Assembly (NCBI GenBank): GCA_905221605.1
Contig: CAJNDS010002357.1
Location: forward strand, 296,001-360,000
Length of the DNA: 64,000 nt
Direction: 5' to 3'
Source of the DNA: Symbiodinium natans
Lineage: Eukaryota; Sar; Dinophyceae; Suessiales; Symbiodiniaceae
A model generated the notes under the pieces. That model was given only the letters and a program-made list of their open reading frames with translations, was not told where the DNA came from and did not search any database. Of the stretch, positions 1 to 10,499 are shown in pieces. How positions within the stretch are numbered: the stretch's first letter is position 1; every line of letters starts with the position of its first letter. A program made the position numbers and the translations under genes.

Positions 1-311
1 ATAGTTTTTGCCTGTGTGCACATATGTTCACGAAGCCTGGAACGCTATCGCGAAATCAAAAAAAACCTGTTTGACATATAGTTTTGGCCTGCGTGCACAT
101 GTGTGAACGAAGCCTGGAACGATTTCGCGTACATAGTTTTGGCCTGCATGCACATATGTGCATGCAGGCCAAAACTATGTACGCGAAATCGTTCCAGGCT
201 TCGTTCACATATGTGCATGCAGGCCAAAACCATATGTCAAACAGTTCTTTTATTTCACGACATCGTGAAATCAAACAAAAAAACTGTTTGACATATAGTT
301 TTGGCCTGTGA
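1..311. repeat. Nested direct and inverted repeat with a 174-bp palindrome
   Basis: Positions 69-242 read almost the same on both strands, centred on CATATG at 153-158, with arms of about 87 nt. The arm unit (ATAGTTTTGGCCTG...TGGAACGATTTCGCG) also occurs as a diverged direct copy at about 1-54, and its GTTTGACATATAG end recurs at about 287. A smaller inverted repeat, ATTTCACGACATCGTGAAAT, lies at about 252-271. Open frames across it on both strands encode nearly the same peptide, which is a consequence of the symmetry and not a sign of coding. It could be a foldback transposon or a MITE nest. Confidence 0.85.
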
Positions 312-914
312 CATATAGCTTACTTCCTCTCATTTCCCCTTGGATTCCGCGGTCGGGGACCCTGCCCTCCAGCACTTGCCTCCCTACCGCCGTTGATAGC
401 CTGGAACATGCCACAAGGACTTCTGCACACCCTTACTCATTCGGCTTTTTATCCTGAAAATCAAACGTGGAATCCCATGCTGCTTCGAACCCGACACCCC
501 CAAGCGCTACAACGCAATAGATTCTTTGAGAGGCTTTCGTTCGGCCTCCAAAAGAGGTTGCTTATGGGCGGAGGTTTCTGACGGGCGAAACCCGGCCAGC
601 GGATTGGGAGGGGGGGGGGGGCTGGGTTGGATGGAAGCGACTAACCCACTAACTTCTTTGCTAAGTAAGGTACTAAGTAAGGGACGAACTCACGAACGAA
701 CCCCTTCAGCCTGCCGCTGTTCGAAGTCCTCTTGAGTTTAGGGCTTTCGGGTTTACGAAGCGCAGTACAACCGGCATCCCACGGGTTCTGCAGGCTTCGG
801 CGGGGCTCAGCGCCCAAGCAACACATCTTCTCTCATCTCTTCTCAAGCGCGTTGCCCCATTGCTGAAACGTAACAACATGAAAATTGTCCCCGACCTTTT
901 CAAAGCAGCACATT
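312..914. other. No gene seen
   Basis: Apart from a G-run near 609-620, I see no coding signal, conserved motif or clear repeat here. Confidence 0.4.
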
Positions 915-1021
915 GGGATATTCCCCCTTATACTAACAGCCCCTGATAGGGACTATAGCAACCCCCTGTTACTGATATAGTCCTATTAAGGACTGTCTGT
1001 TCGAAGAAGGGGGAACATCCC
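915..1021. mobile_element. Family A inverted-repeat element (MITE-like), full copy
   Basis: It starts GGGATATTCCCCCTTATACT and ends AAGGGGGAACATCCC, so the ends are inverted repeats. Inside are the paired motifs ACAGCCCCTGATAGGGACTA and CCTATTAAGGACTGT shared with the other family A copies. There is no coding capacity. Confidence 0.8.
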
Positions 1022-1463
1022 AACCATCACACATCGTTGCCTGCAAGCTTCACCCCTAAGCTGCCGCAAATCATGCCGGAGGGTCTTCGGCTTTGGCGTT
1101 GACCTGGTGCAGAAGAAACTGGCTGGTTCTGCGTAGGGAATGAGGGAATGAGTACCCTACAGAATCCCTCAAAGGGTACATATAGGGCCCCAAACTCCCT
1201 TGCGCAGGCCGAGTGTCGAGCGTGCAGAAAATGAGGTTCAAGTACAGCCAGGAGCCGAACCATGCCATTCTGTGACAATGCGTATTCTTGGTATTCCTCC
1301 AGCTCCCTGCCCATTCCAACAGGACCTTCTACTCATTAAGCAGGCACCCAAAACCATCCCGAAGAATGCTGCAACAGCTCTTAACACGTGTAGTTGCAGG
1401 TTAAGTCTGTGAAATCGCTCTTCCTTGCCTCAGCTGAGATCCCATCCTTGCCCCTAAACAGAC

Positions 1464-1550
1464 GGGCATTTCCCAAAATAAGGGTACCCCTTTTATACCC
1501 TAAACAGAACCCTTAATGGGACCCCCCACCCCTATTTTCGGAACCCCCCA
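1464..1550. mobile_element. Family B inverted-repeat element (MITE-like)
   Basis: The left end GGGCATTTCCCAAAATAAGG pairs with the right end CCCCTATTTTCGGAACCCCC. It resembles the better copies near 34240, 59370, 63377 and 63580. Confidence 0.6.
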
Positions 1551-2312
1551 GATCGCTGCCAAAATTCGAAGTAGAGTCTGAAATCCTATGGCCGACAACA
1601 CACAAACTGCAACAGCAAAGCACCCACACATGCAAAGATATCCAAATAGCCAAACCACTCACCAGATCCCTAAGGTCTCCACAACAACTACTGGCCCCCA
1701 AAACCGAAGAGATAAGAATCCTTGTATTGGCCCCAGCAAGAAAACTATTTGTTCTTTCTTTTTGGGGGGAGAGGTTCTCAAGCAGATAGTAGACAAATCT
1801 CAGACTCCGGCCCGGAGGTGGGGGTCGGGGAGCGCACCACCACCGGCGTGCGCTCACGCGAGCCACTGCGACGTCGGGGTGCGTTGGGAGCTTGGAGGCT
1901 TTTATGTGCTCGTTTTTTGAGAGAAGGCTGGTTTTGGGCTTTGGGTGCGAGTTTTTGTTCGGTTCGGGGTTGCGGAATGTTTGATGGGTACTGGAGTAAG
2001 TTGAGATCTTCGTGCCTATGCCCCCATGCATAGCGAAAGGACGTCGAGTCTTCCTTCAAGTTCCGATGCCTGGTTGTGGGATCTGGGGAGGATAACGGGT
2101 AGACAGTGCGTAGAAGGCTTGAGGTTTGACGTTTGACGGTACCTGGCTGCTGTATGTGTGCCAGGTTCTGTAGGATGCTTACAAGAGCTGCCCTACAGCC
2201 AAGTTGGGCTTGTGACCCGCAACGCTGATACTGATCTCTCCACAGTGTCATGACGGGCTAAATATCATGAGTTTAAACCCCCTGCCCCCTGTCGCTCCTT
2301 CGACACACGGCC
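1551..2312. other. No confident gene; one open minus-strand frame
   Basis: A 157-codon minus-strand frame (1778-2251) is rich in Ser, Arg and Pro and has no recognisable motif or supporting splice sites. I treat it as unproven. Confidence 0.3.
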
Positions 2313-2618
2313 CTAGGTCTGTCGCTTTGCGACTCTTTCAGAAGCATCCCAATCTGCCTGCGGAAGGGTGGTGACAGCGACTTGGACGTGGGCTTGAAAG
2401 GCACGTGGCCAGGTGTACGCGAGCCTGGGCATCCAATTGCTGCGGAGAAATATTCTGCTAATCTTCTGCTCCACGCTTTGTTGGCGTTCATAGTGAGGGA
2501 CATTATCAGGGATTGTGAGATCCAGGTCGGCTTGCCATCGCGTGCTCGGACCTTGAAAAGACCCCGCACCTTGGGTGCGTCGGCGGAATCGGGCTAAGCA
2601 GCTAAGTCCTAAAGCCAC
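2313..2618 (-). CDS. Possible exon, unidentified
   Basis: An open minus-strand frame of 101 codons contains amphipathic, non-repetitive sequence such as LTIPDNVPHYERQQSVEQK. The opposite strand is also open (2382-2597), so the strand is uncertain. No family was recognised. Confidence 0.25.
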   Translation of the reverse strand: MALGLSCLARFRRRTQGAGSFQGPSTRWQADLDLTIPDNVPHYERQQSVEQKISRIFLRSNWMPRLAYTWPRAFQAHVQVAVTTLPQADWDASERVAKRQT

Positions 2619-2696
2619 TAAACAACAACAGCCACAAGAGCCCTACCCACGCAAAGCTCAAACCCCTGAACCTGGCACCCTAAACCCTACCCGGTA

Positions 2697-2931
2697 GCCT
2701 TAAACCCTAAACCCTAAACCCTAAACCCCTAACCCCTAAACCCCTAAACCCCTAAACCCCTAAACCCCTAAACCCCTAAACCCCTAAACCCCTAAACCCC
2801 TAAACCCCTATACCCCTAAACCCCTAAACCCCTAAACCCCTAAACCCCTAAACCCCTAAACCCCTAAACCCCTAAACCCCTAAACCCCTAAACCCCTAAA
2901 CCCCTAAACCCCTAAACCCCTAAGCCCTAAA
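2697..2931. repeat. Telomere-like array, CCCCTAAA octamer variant
   Basis: It starts with a few CCCTAAA heptamers, then becomes a nearly perfect array of the 8-mer CCCCTAAA (TTTAGGGG on the other strand), with one CCCCTATA variant. It is the only long 8-mer array in the window; the others are heptamers. Confidence 0.95.
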
Positions 2932-3076
2932 CCACCCATGGGCAGGTCCCCCTGCCATGCACCGGCGTGCTGGAGCCAGGGCTGCGCCGAGTGATCCTGG
3001 CCGTTCCGAGAAAGGTTCGGGCGCCCAAACGAGCATGGCCTGTGAAGACTGAAGAGCCTGTGAACCCTGAACCGGT

Positions 3077-3131
3077 TTAGGGTGTGGGGTTTAGGGTTTA
3101 GGGTGTAGGGTTTAAAGTTTAGGGTTTAGGG
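3077..3131. repeat. Telomere-like TTTAGGG array, degenerate
   Basis: TTTAGGG units with GTGTAGGG and AAGTTTAGGG variants run opposite to the array at 2697-2931, about 150 bp away. Confidence 0.8.
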
Positions 3132-4092
3132 GAACTTGTTCAAATGCCGTGCTTGAAGGGAATACGAGAAGGCCTGGAGCTTCCTGAACCTCCCAGCTAG
3201 GCTTGGACTTCGAAGCCCAAACTGCCCAACGGCCAGGATTGGTCTCTGATGGCGGACACGCGAAGAGGCAGAGGGCAAGGAAGCTTGTCGAGGGTGAAGC
3301 AATGCACTTTCACTTACTGCATATAATTTTATATATAGGGACTACATAAGGTAGATATATTGGGGTTCTATAGGGGAAGCTTTCGGGTTCAAGGCTTTCA
3401 AGGCAGGGTCTGGGCTGATATCAGGCCGATCCGTTGCCTGTGAACAACTTCGGTAGGTAGCACGGTAGCACACTCCCAAAAGATTCGACCGACGTGTCGT
3501 CTGTGGACCGCCTCGAAACCATCACCTAGGAATCCCGATCATGTGATCCCCATGATCTCTGACCTCTGAAGCTGATGAAGCTGAGATCTGCCAAGGCACC
3601 CAGGAGAGGCCTGGCCACCACTGGCAGGCTCATGCACCACCGGGACGCGCATCTCAGCAGGAGGACCAACTTCTCGGGCTGGGGCCGTACGGCTAGCCAC
3701 GGAAAGTCTGAACTCCAGTCAGGATCTTCGAAAGTCTTGCGTTTGCTTCTTTTGGAAAGGCTTAAGACCGACCCAATAGACACCTCTTGTGGTTCAACGT
3801 GAATCACTTCGAGTTTAGGGCCAAGGGCAAAAGCAGGGCATTGATGGTGATCTTTGGGGGCTCTATCTTACCCCTAGATAGGCCAGATAGGCTGCAACTG
3901 GGATCAGTGGGCTCAGAGGTGCTCTGGAAGTTCAGTCTGAGCTTTACTTCGTGTGTTTGGGCTTGGGGGCGTTCCTGGAGTGTTCGGGCTCGGACAACGG
4001 ACTTTGCAAACGCATGCGATGGTAACGAAGGGATGTTGCAGTCCTTGCCTCCGCTCCCAAGCTGCAGCTTCTCCCAACAGGATCCCCTTCAC

Positions 4093-4190
4093 TAATTTCG
4101 GAAACCCCCAAATAGGACCCACATCCCCAAATAGTAGGATCCCATGATGAGCCCAATAAGGCACCCCTAGTTTGGGAAACCCCCCCACCA
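4093..4190. mobile_element. Family B element
   Basis: TTTCGGAAACCCCCAAATAG opens the copy and TTTGGGAAACCCCCCC closes it. The internal motifs CCCCAAATAGTAGGAT and CCCAATAAGGCACCCC are typical of the family. Confidence 0.65.
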
Positions 4191-4194
4191 TCCG

Positions 4195-7100
4195 ACATCC
4201 GAGCCTTGACGATCTCCGGCGGGCCCGTCACCAGGACTTGGGAAGCGGCCAAGCGGCCGTGCTCGTTGTCGACTTTTGCCTCGGTTTACGTGCTCTCTTG
4301 GGATGTTCCCCCTGAAAGCTAACAGCTCCTTCATAGGGACTATAGGTGCCCCCTCTTATACCCCGTTAGGACTGGAAGAACAAGGGGGAACATCCCAAGT
4401 GTTCTCAAAGATGTTTTTAGAGAGTGGGGCTTTGAGGCTTCTTTTGCCGGCATGGACAGGTCCGCATTTTTTCGGGTGCGTTGGGCTAAGTCGCTGAGTC
4501 CGAGTTCGTGTGGGAGGTTAACCCTCAAACCCTAAACTGCAAACTCAAAGGCCCCAAAGCCAACAGCAGACGACGGAAAAGCCCTGAAAGCCCGGAAGCC
4601 ATTGGGAGTCCCAAAAGGTCCTAAACGAAGCGGCTCTTTGAGCTTGGGCCCCCCGGCCAGCGAGGATGTTAGGGTTCCGAGGCCATCCAGAAGGTCCTTG
4701 AGGGCCTGGTGCACATCTGATCTGAAAGGCCACCCGACAACCCTAAACCCTAAACCCTACATCCTAGCCCTTGGGGGGCCTTTACGCTGGCGAATTCTAT
4801 AGCCTTGGCAGCTTGAGCCTGAGCATTTCTTGGCTGCAGGGGCTCTCAAAGGTTGAAGGGCATGTGGGGGGGTTACGAAAATAGGGGGCCCCTACTAGAG
4901 ACCCCCAAACAATAGGGTTCCCTTTCAATAAGGGCCAACAGGGTAATCGGTCTAGCAGGGGCCTACGAGATCAGGATCTGCTACCTTCTGTTGCCCTCTC
5001 CTTGCTGCCAAACGAAGTTTAGGGCTGGCTTACTTGATTACGAGTTTAGGGCTGGAAAAGCTATAGGGTTTAGAGCAGTGGCACCTGAAGATACACTAAA
5101 AGACTGGTAAATTGGTAGCCGCCCGGCCCCGTCTCTCCGGCCTTCGTGGCTTCGTCCGTCTCCTCGCGGGCTGCGAGCATTTGAGCTCGCACGGCGGCAG
5201 CCTCCGGCCCGGAGACAGGTTGAGGGGCGCAGGGAGAGGGAGGGCGACAGTGAGGCAGAGGGGGAGAAAGGGAGAGGGAGGGAGGGAGAGAGAGGGAGAG
5301 AGGGAGAGAGAGAGAAAGAGAGAGAGAGGGAGCGACCGCGTTTTGGGGGTCCAAGCTGAGAGTGCGAGGATTACAGTGCAAGATTGGGAGAATGAATGAA
5401 TGAGAGAAAAAGCGAGAGAGTGTCAGAGTCCGAGTCCGAGTCCGTGCAGTGCGCAGTGGGAGTCTAGTGGGGGGAGGCTAGGAATGAAGTCGACGTGACT
5501 GTGCAGTACGCGGCAATAGAGGAGTCTTGTTCGGTGCCTGCGATGTGTTGAGCAGGCGCGAGATCACGCAGAAGCCATGCATGACGTGCCAGCTTTTTGT
5601 TAGTTGCGGCTTGGCTTCAAGCTGCATAGGGGGTCCGAACTCGAGACCTTCATTAGACCCTCAACTAATTGCATGATATGCCCCAAGGTTGACTTCAGAG
5701 TTGCACCCGAAACCCCGAAAGGACACAATGGACCTGAAGGACTCGAATTAAAGTCTCAGCCTTTGAAACATCAACAGTTTGAAGACACGGAGAGCGCGCA
5801 CCTCTAAGCTCATGCGCTGATGCTCTCCCTTTAGCGATTTGTTCTCCTCCGTCTGGTGGAAAATCTGCAAGGCGCGGGCAGAAACAGGAAGAGCTTATTT
5901 GAGGTATGGAGTTTGCGGCTCAAATATGAATATGTGACCCCAAGAGACAGTGAAGGCCACACGTGACAGCACACAGCTGCCTGTGCATGTGATTAGGATT
6001 GGCAAGGACCAACACAGTGTCCCTAACAAGCCAGCTATACGCTGAACATCTGGATCTCAAAAGTTGGTAGCTTTGGGTTTCCATGGGCATTTGGGGAAAC
6101 CCGAGGTTTGACTGAAAGACAGCCTTCACATCGAGGTGCAGCTTCTCCTGCCATGCGCTGGGAGTCTCATGGAAAATGCCAAGACTCGTGGCGCCGTATG
6201 GGATGCCTTGCAAACAGCCTCCCAGCAGCCTTGGAGTGGGACCCAAGACCTCAACCCTGGCTGACCTCCTTGGCAGACTCCAGCTCCATGGACGCACGCT
6301 TCAGCTCGACCTCCATGCTTGCTGCAGGCGGGCCCAAGCTACTCTTCGGCCCACACCCAGCCTCGACAATCTGCAGCTCCTGTGCTTCAGAGCTGACCTC
6401 CATCATGGAAGGTTCAGGTTTCCGTCTGCGCCCCCACAAAGGTGGATGAAAAGAGTGGAATTTGAGATGGGACATCGCAGGGCTTTGGCAAAAAAGCGGC
6501 CAAAAAACAGAAACCTACCAGGAGAGAAAGCATGCTTTGCTGGTCTGGTCAGAACCGGTCTGTCATTGAAAGCTGCTTGGACTTGCGATCCCCCTGTTCA
6601 GAGAGCCGCAACCTTCTCCTTCAATCGGTCTCGCGCCGCGCACACCTGCCAGGCTTCAAGACTCCAACCCAGGCACCCGGGACCTGGTGATTTGGTCCCT
6701 AAACCCTAAACCCTAAACCCTAAACCCTAAACCCTGGACCCTGAAGACGGCCTCCTCGAGTTGCAACTTTGCTTGCTGAACCTGTGATTCCAGCATGGCC
6801 TGCGCATGGGACTGTTTTGAATGGGGTGTAGGGTTTTGGGGGTCCCTTATCTTTTTGGGCTTAGGAAGGCTCTGCTGACTCAACAGAGGACTTACATGGG
6901 GCTTCGGAGATCTTTCAGGCGTTGGATTGCGTGCGCCCGCACCTGGCAAAGTTCGGGGCCGTTCCAGGATCTCTCATATCAAATTCAGGGCCTTGTGGGG
7001 CGTCCAAGAATCCTCAAACAGAAGTCCAAGCCTTGAACGGCAACTTGGAGGAAATGAAAGCTCAAACCAGCTGGAATATTGGAATACTGCCAAATGACAC

Positions 7101-8160
7101 GATTGTCAAATGTTATTAAAAATCTGTGACATCTGATGAACGATTATTATCATTATGATATATCATGAGATATTTGTGAGTCTTGAAATATTGTAGTAGA
7201 TCATGATAGACCATGAAAACCATGAAATGATACGGAAGCCTCTGGTTGATTTTGCTGTATATGTATGTACATTCCGCTGTCATGCTTCGTAGCTACAGGC
7301 TATCTGCCGCAACAGGTTGTCAGGATCTCCCACTTTAGTGCCGAGTCTCTCCCGAAGCGGGGGTCAAGGTCAGGGCCTGGGGTCTTGATGATTTGAGCCC
7401 TCAGCGGGTGCAAGATTTAGCGCTCTAGGCCTCTGCATGTTCAGACCCATCCGGCCTGGTTTTGCTTCCCTTCTTCGACCTGGCAAGGGTCACTTGTGGG
7501 GTGAGCCCTTGAAACCAGAGCTTTACACGGGCGCGCAGTCCAGAAGGCTAGCTATGCCTGAAGACGCGAAGGAGATTCCTGATTTAGCGACAACAGTGTG
7601 AAAGCATCACGCCATCATTATGCCTTGTTAGACAGATCAATCGCGAATGAAACCTTGCCACCAGGCAGACCTCCTCGACAGAACCGTGGATCCATAGAAG
7701 GGGCCAGTGAATAGGAGCCTATGCCTGCTCAGACTCTCTCATCTGTTTCTGAGGGGAGTGCCTAGAAAAAACCCATGAGAACCTCCCGAGTTGACCAACA
7801 ACCTCTAGCCCTTCTCGCTGGCGCGCCTGTTGGCAGACTTGGTCAATCTCGGCCAGGATCTTGGCGCGGTGGGCCTGCACCAAAACTGCGCAGACTCCGA
7901 GCAGAAAGGTGCCACGATAGAAGGTTCCGACCGCTCACCATCAGAAGCCCTCATACGCCCCCGAGGTCAAAAAAGCCCTACAGCGGGGAAATCATGCTTA
8001 ACATTGTTATTGCTCGTGTTTCATTCTTGCTGATTCTTCATGTTATTCTTGAAGAAGCCTCCGAACACATGCTGAAATGAAGCAAGTCGGGAGCCTTGTG
8101 CTTGGCCAGGCGTGCCTCGGTGCGCTCCTGATCATCTTCGGCCTCAAGCAACGGCAGGGT
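4195..8160 (-). CDS. Long coiled-coil protein, multi-exon, partial
   Basis: At least nine short minus-strand stretches with frame-compatible splice sites encode charged heptad-like sequence. The clearest, in transcript order, are: 8095-8160 (EAEDDQERTEARLAKHK), 7810-7874 (AKILAEIDQVCQQARQRE), 6752-6799 (AMLESQVQQAKLQLEE), 6607-6645 (ARDRLKEKVA), about 6362-6425 (SSEAQELQIVE), 6266-6310 (VELKRASMELESAKE), 5802-5864 (QTEENKSLKGEHQRMSLE), 5142-5201 (AVRAQMLAAREETDEATK), then less certain ones near 4683-4730 (VHQALKDLLD) and 4195-4280 (EHGRLAASQVLVTGPPEIVK). Most follow AG and end at a GC or GT donor. Exons 8095-8160, 6752-6799, 6607-6645, 6266-6310, 5802-5864 and 5142-5201 are exact multiples of three. 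A coiled-coil structural or cytoskeletal role is inferred. No family could be named, and both ends are undefined. The stretches may belong to one gene or two. Confidence 0.6.
4300..4396. mobile_element. Family A element, full copy
   Basis: GGGATGTTCCCCCTGAAAGC and AAGGGGGAACATCCC form the ends. The middle is GACTATAGGTGCCCCCTCTT. It lies inside the coiled-coil gene region, so probably in an intron. Confidence 0.8.
4739..4761. repeat. Short CCCTAAA array
   Basis: About three CCCTAAA units lie just upstream (in minus-strand sense) of the candidate exon near 4683-4730. Confidence 0.7.
4864..4945. mobile_element. Family B element, diverged
   Basis: It begins TGGGGGGGTTACGAAAATAG and contains GACCCCCAAACAATAGGGTT and TCAATAAGGGCC. 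The right inverted repeat has decayed. Confidence 0.55.
5228..5332. repeat. GA-rich low-complexity tract
   Basis: An irregular GAGAGGGAGG run immediately precedes (minus-strand sense) the exon at 5142-5201, so it would be an extended CT-rich tract upstream of the splice acceptor. Confidence 0.7.
6697..6736. repeat. CCCTAAA array touching an exon
   Basis: Six CCCTAAA units lie about 16 nt downstream (minus-strand sense) of the donor of exon 6752-6799, so the intron starts almost directly with telomere-like repeat. Confidence 0.9.
7085..7265. other. AT-rich island
   Basis: The sequence is rich in TTATTATCATTATGATAT-like runs and ATGATA repeats, unlike the GC-balanced surroundings. No coding frame is supported. 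Confidence 0.6.
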
Positions 8161-8188
8161 CTTCGCAGAGGATTCTGGGAGGTTTGGG

Positions 8189-8222
8189 TAGGTTTAGGGT
8201 TGAGGGTTGAGGGTTGAGGGTG
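8189..8222. repeat. Degenerate TTTAGGG array (TTGAGGG variant)
   Basis: TTTAGGG is followed by three TTGAGGG units and a TGTAGGG unit. Confidence 0.75.
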
Positions 8223-8349
8223 TAGGGTTTGTGCTTGGGGCTGGCTTGTACCTGAGGATGGTGCGGGCTCCAAGGCGACGGAGTTGTTACGCAGTTTGGG
8301 GGTTTGGTTGTCAGGGAACGGAGCGTAGGATTGAGGACATGGCACTTCA

Positions 8350-8385
8350 TTTAGGGTTTAGGGTTTAGGGTTTAGGGTTTAGGGT
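8350..8385. repeat. TTTAGGG array
   Basis: Five perfect heptamer units. Confidence 0.9.
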
Positions 8386-8873
8386 TCTTCAAACCTCTGC
8401 AAGAAGTGAAGTTTTGGGACTTGCGGGGTTCAGCGGCTTGGGGCTTCTAAAGATCATGCCAGAGGGGTTGTTCACGCTCTTGAGGCTTGCCCGCCCGAAA
8501 CCCGGAAACCCTAAACCCGCTGGATGCCATGCCGAATACGAAGCTCTTGTCCAACTATTGAAGCCCTCTCGCCCACCTCCTCAACATATGTGACACCCAA
8601 AAACCAGCTGAGTCATCAGTCAAGCTATCAGTGCCCACATTCCCGTACACAAGCCCCGCCCTCTCAACGCTTTTGAATTTCTGAACTGGGCGGGGTCACG
8701 GGGGCCGCATATTCTCATAATATGAAATACGGCTGATCATAGGGGGAGGGATCAACAGCTCCAGGTGCCTACATCTTCATTCTGAGCAGATCCTCCACAT
8801 GTGTGCTCCAAGCTCCCAGCGAACGCGATGTCCCGCTCCAAATCCCTGAGAGGCACTGAGCCCTGAACCCAGA

Positions 8874-8922
8874 ACCCAGAACCCTAAACCCTAAGCCCTA
8901 AACCCCAACCCTAAACCCCAAA
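8874..8922. repeat. Degenerate CCCTAAA array
   Basis: CCCTAAACCCTAAGCCCTAA and CCCCAAACC variants. Confidence 0.7.
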
Positions 8923-9040
8923 GTTGGGTAGCGTCTGGGTTCGGTGTTCGAGTGGCTTGGGTCTTCGCACTTTGTGCCGGTTCTGGCACTTGCGGCTTGG
9001 GGAACCCTGGAGGCGAGCTCTTGTTGTCAGCAACAAAATG

Positions 9041-9133
9041 GTTTAGGGTTTAGGGTTTAGGGTTTAGGGTTTAGGGTTTAGGGTTTAGGGTTTAGGGTTT
9101 AGGGTTTAGGGTTTAGGGTTTAGGGTTTAGGGC
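9041..9133. repeat. TTTAGGG array
   Basis: About thirteen nearly perfect heptamers end about 25 bp before a family A element. Confidence 0.95.
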
Positions 9134-9158
9134 TTTAATCTCCCGGGGCTTCTGCATT

Positions 9159-9254
9159 GGGACGTTCCCCTTCTACTGACAGTCCTGAATCGGAATGAGG
9201 ATGGGGGATAAGCAAATCCCTATTAAGGACTGTTAAGAGAAGGGGGGAACATCC
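9159..9254. mobile_element. Family A element, full copy
   Basis: GGGACGTTCCCCTTCTACTG and AAGGGGGGAACATCC are the ends. ACAGTCCTGAATCGG and ATTAAGGACTGTTAAG are the inner pair. Confidence 0.8.
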
Positions 9255-9377
9255 TGACTTCTGCACATCATGAGCTGAATACACGCAGGAACAGACCGGA
9301 GCCCAAACAAGCCAGGCGCAAACCTCACGAGCGCAGCTGCCCCCTACTATGCCCTGAACATTGCTGAACACCTCAAC

Positions 9378-9432
9378 CGAGCCGCCGGATCGTCTTGCGG
9401 AGCCCTTGCTTCTTCTTCTCCAGGGGCTTCAC
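9378..9432 (-). CDS. Candidate exon, basic Lys/Arg-rich peptide
   Basis: CAG precedes the frame VKPLEKKKQGLRKTIRRL, which ends at a GT donor just before a stop codon. It fits the splice pattern of the neighbouring genes. No family was recognised. Confidence 0.4.
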
Positions 9433-10145
9433 CTGACGAGGGCAGCTGGGATCCCTTTCATGCAGCTTCGTGTGATGCAGTTTCGTGCGGACTGATGTTT
9501 CGGCCCGAAATGCCCTTCCAGCCCTTCGAACAATCGACAAACGTGGCTCGAGGCTTTTGGGTCTGCTGCGCGCCTTGCGTAGCAGCGAGAAGCAGCCCAG
9601 CTCCTCAAGAACTTACAACGGCCCTTGCTTTTTGACCAATGAATTGCTGCAGTATGCTGCTGCAGGATTTCCAAACAATTACGGAGTTGAGGGCACGGCC
9701 GGCATTCCAAAGCCGGGCGGACAAGCACAGATAAGCACAATCTCGGTATCTCGGAAGGTTCCCGAACCCTCAGCCTTCGGAGTTTGGGCTCCAGACGAGG
9801 GAGGCGTCGCAAGGCTCTTCAGTCAGGGCTTGGGGTGTAAGAAGGTTGCGGACTTGCGTCCTCCACAGACTTCTCTGGAGGAAGCTGGTCCTTGCCCTGG
9901 CGAGGTAGAACACAATATACTCCATGCTTCAGGGCGATTAGAGCTGGAATTCTGTGTAGGTCTTGGGGCTTTGGTTCATTTCCGAAGCGCTTCAATGCAC
10001 GGCTCAAATATGCAAAGCATCTCGGAAGCAAAATGCCTTGGTCGGCCCTGGATGACGTTGCGATTCTAGGGGAAGTCTCCAGAGCTAAGGGCGTCCTCGA
10101 AGCCTCGAAGCTCCCCCGAATGAGATTCGAAGAGAAGGACGCCCG

Positions 10146-10187
<42 letters not shown>

Positions 10188-10194
10188 AAAAAAA
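10146..10194. repeat. Poly-C run joined to poly-A run
   Basis: Thirty-two C followed by seventeen A. Homopolymer length is error-prone in sequencing. Confidence 0.95.
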
Positions 10195-10383
10195 CCTCCC
10201 CCAAATCCCACAACTGCACCTCGCTGCCTCCACTACCAGTAGGAAGTTCACTCTTCTCGAAACATTACCGACACAATCAATGCCCATGGCCTTGGCCCTG
10301 CCGCACAAGCATGGGCAACAGCCCTGACGAGCTGCGTTGCAGGTTCTGATGGCATCTGGGAACCCCAGAATAGGGCTTGAGGA

Positions 10384-10436
10384 TTCTTGAAGATGCTTGC
10401 GGATGCTTCAGGATGCTTCAGGATGCTTGAGGGGTT
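10384..10436. repeat. GGATGCTTCA minisatellite
   Basis: Four to five units of an approximately 11-bp repeat, GGATGCTTCAG. Confidence 0.75.
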
Positions 10437-10499
10437 TTAGGGTTTTGCGCAGTTTGGCTTCAAGGCCGAGCACGCGCAGAGGGCCTTAGATGGCGGATC

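Noticed and set aside
84-311. Cys/His-rich small peptides on both strands
   Set aside because: The same peptide appears on both strands because of the palindrome; no other coding evidence.
2697-2931. True chromosome end (telomere)
   Set aside because: Unique sequence, genes and opposite-oriented arrays continue on both sides, so it is interstitial.
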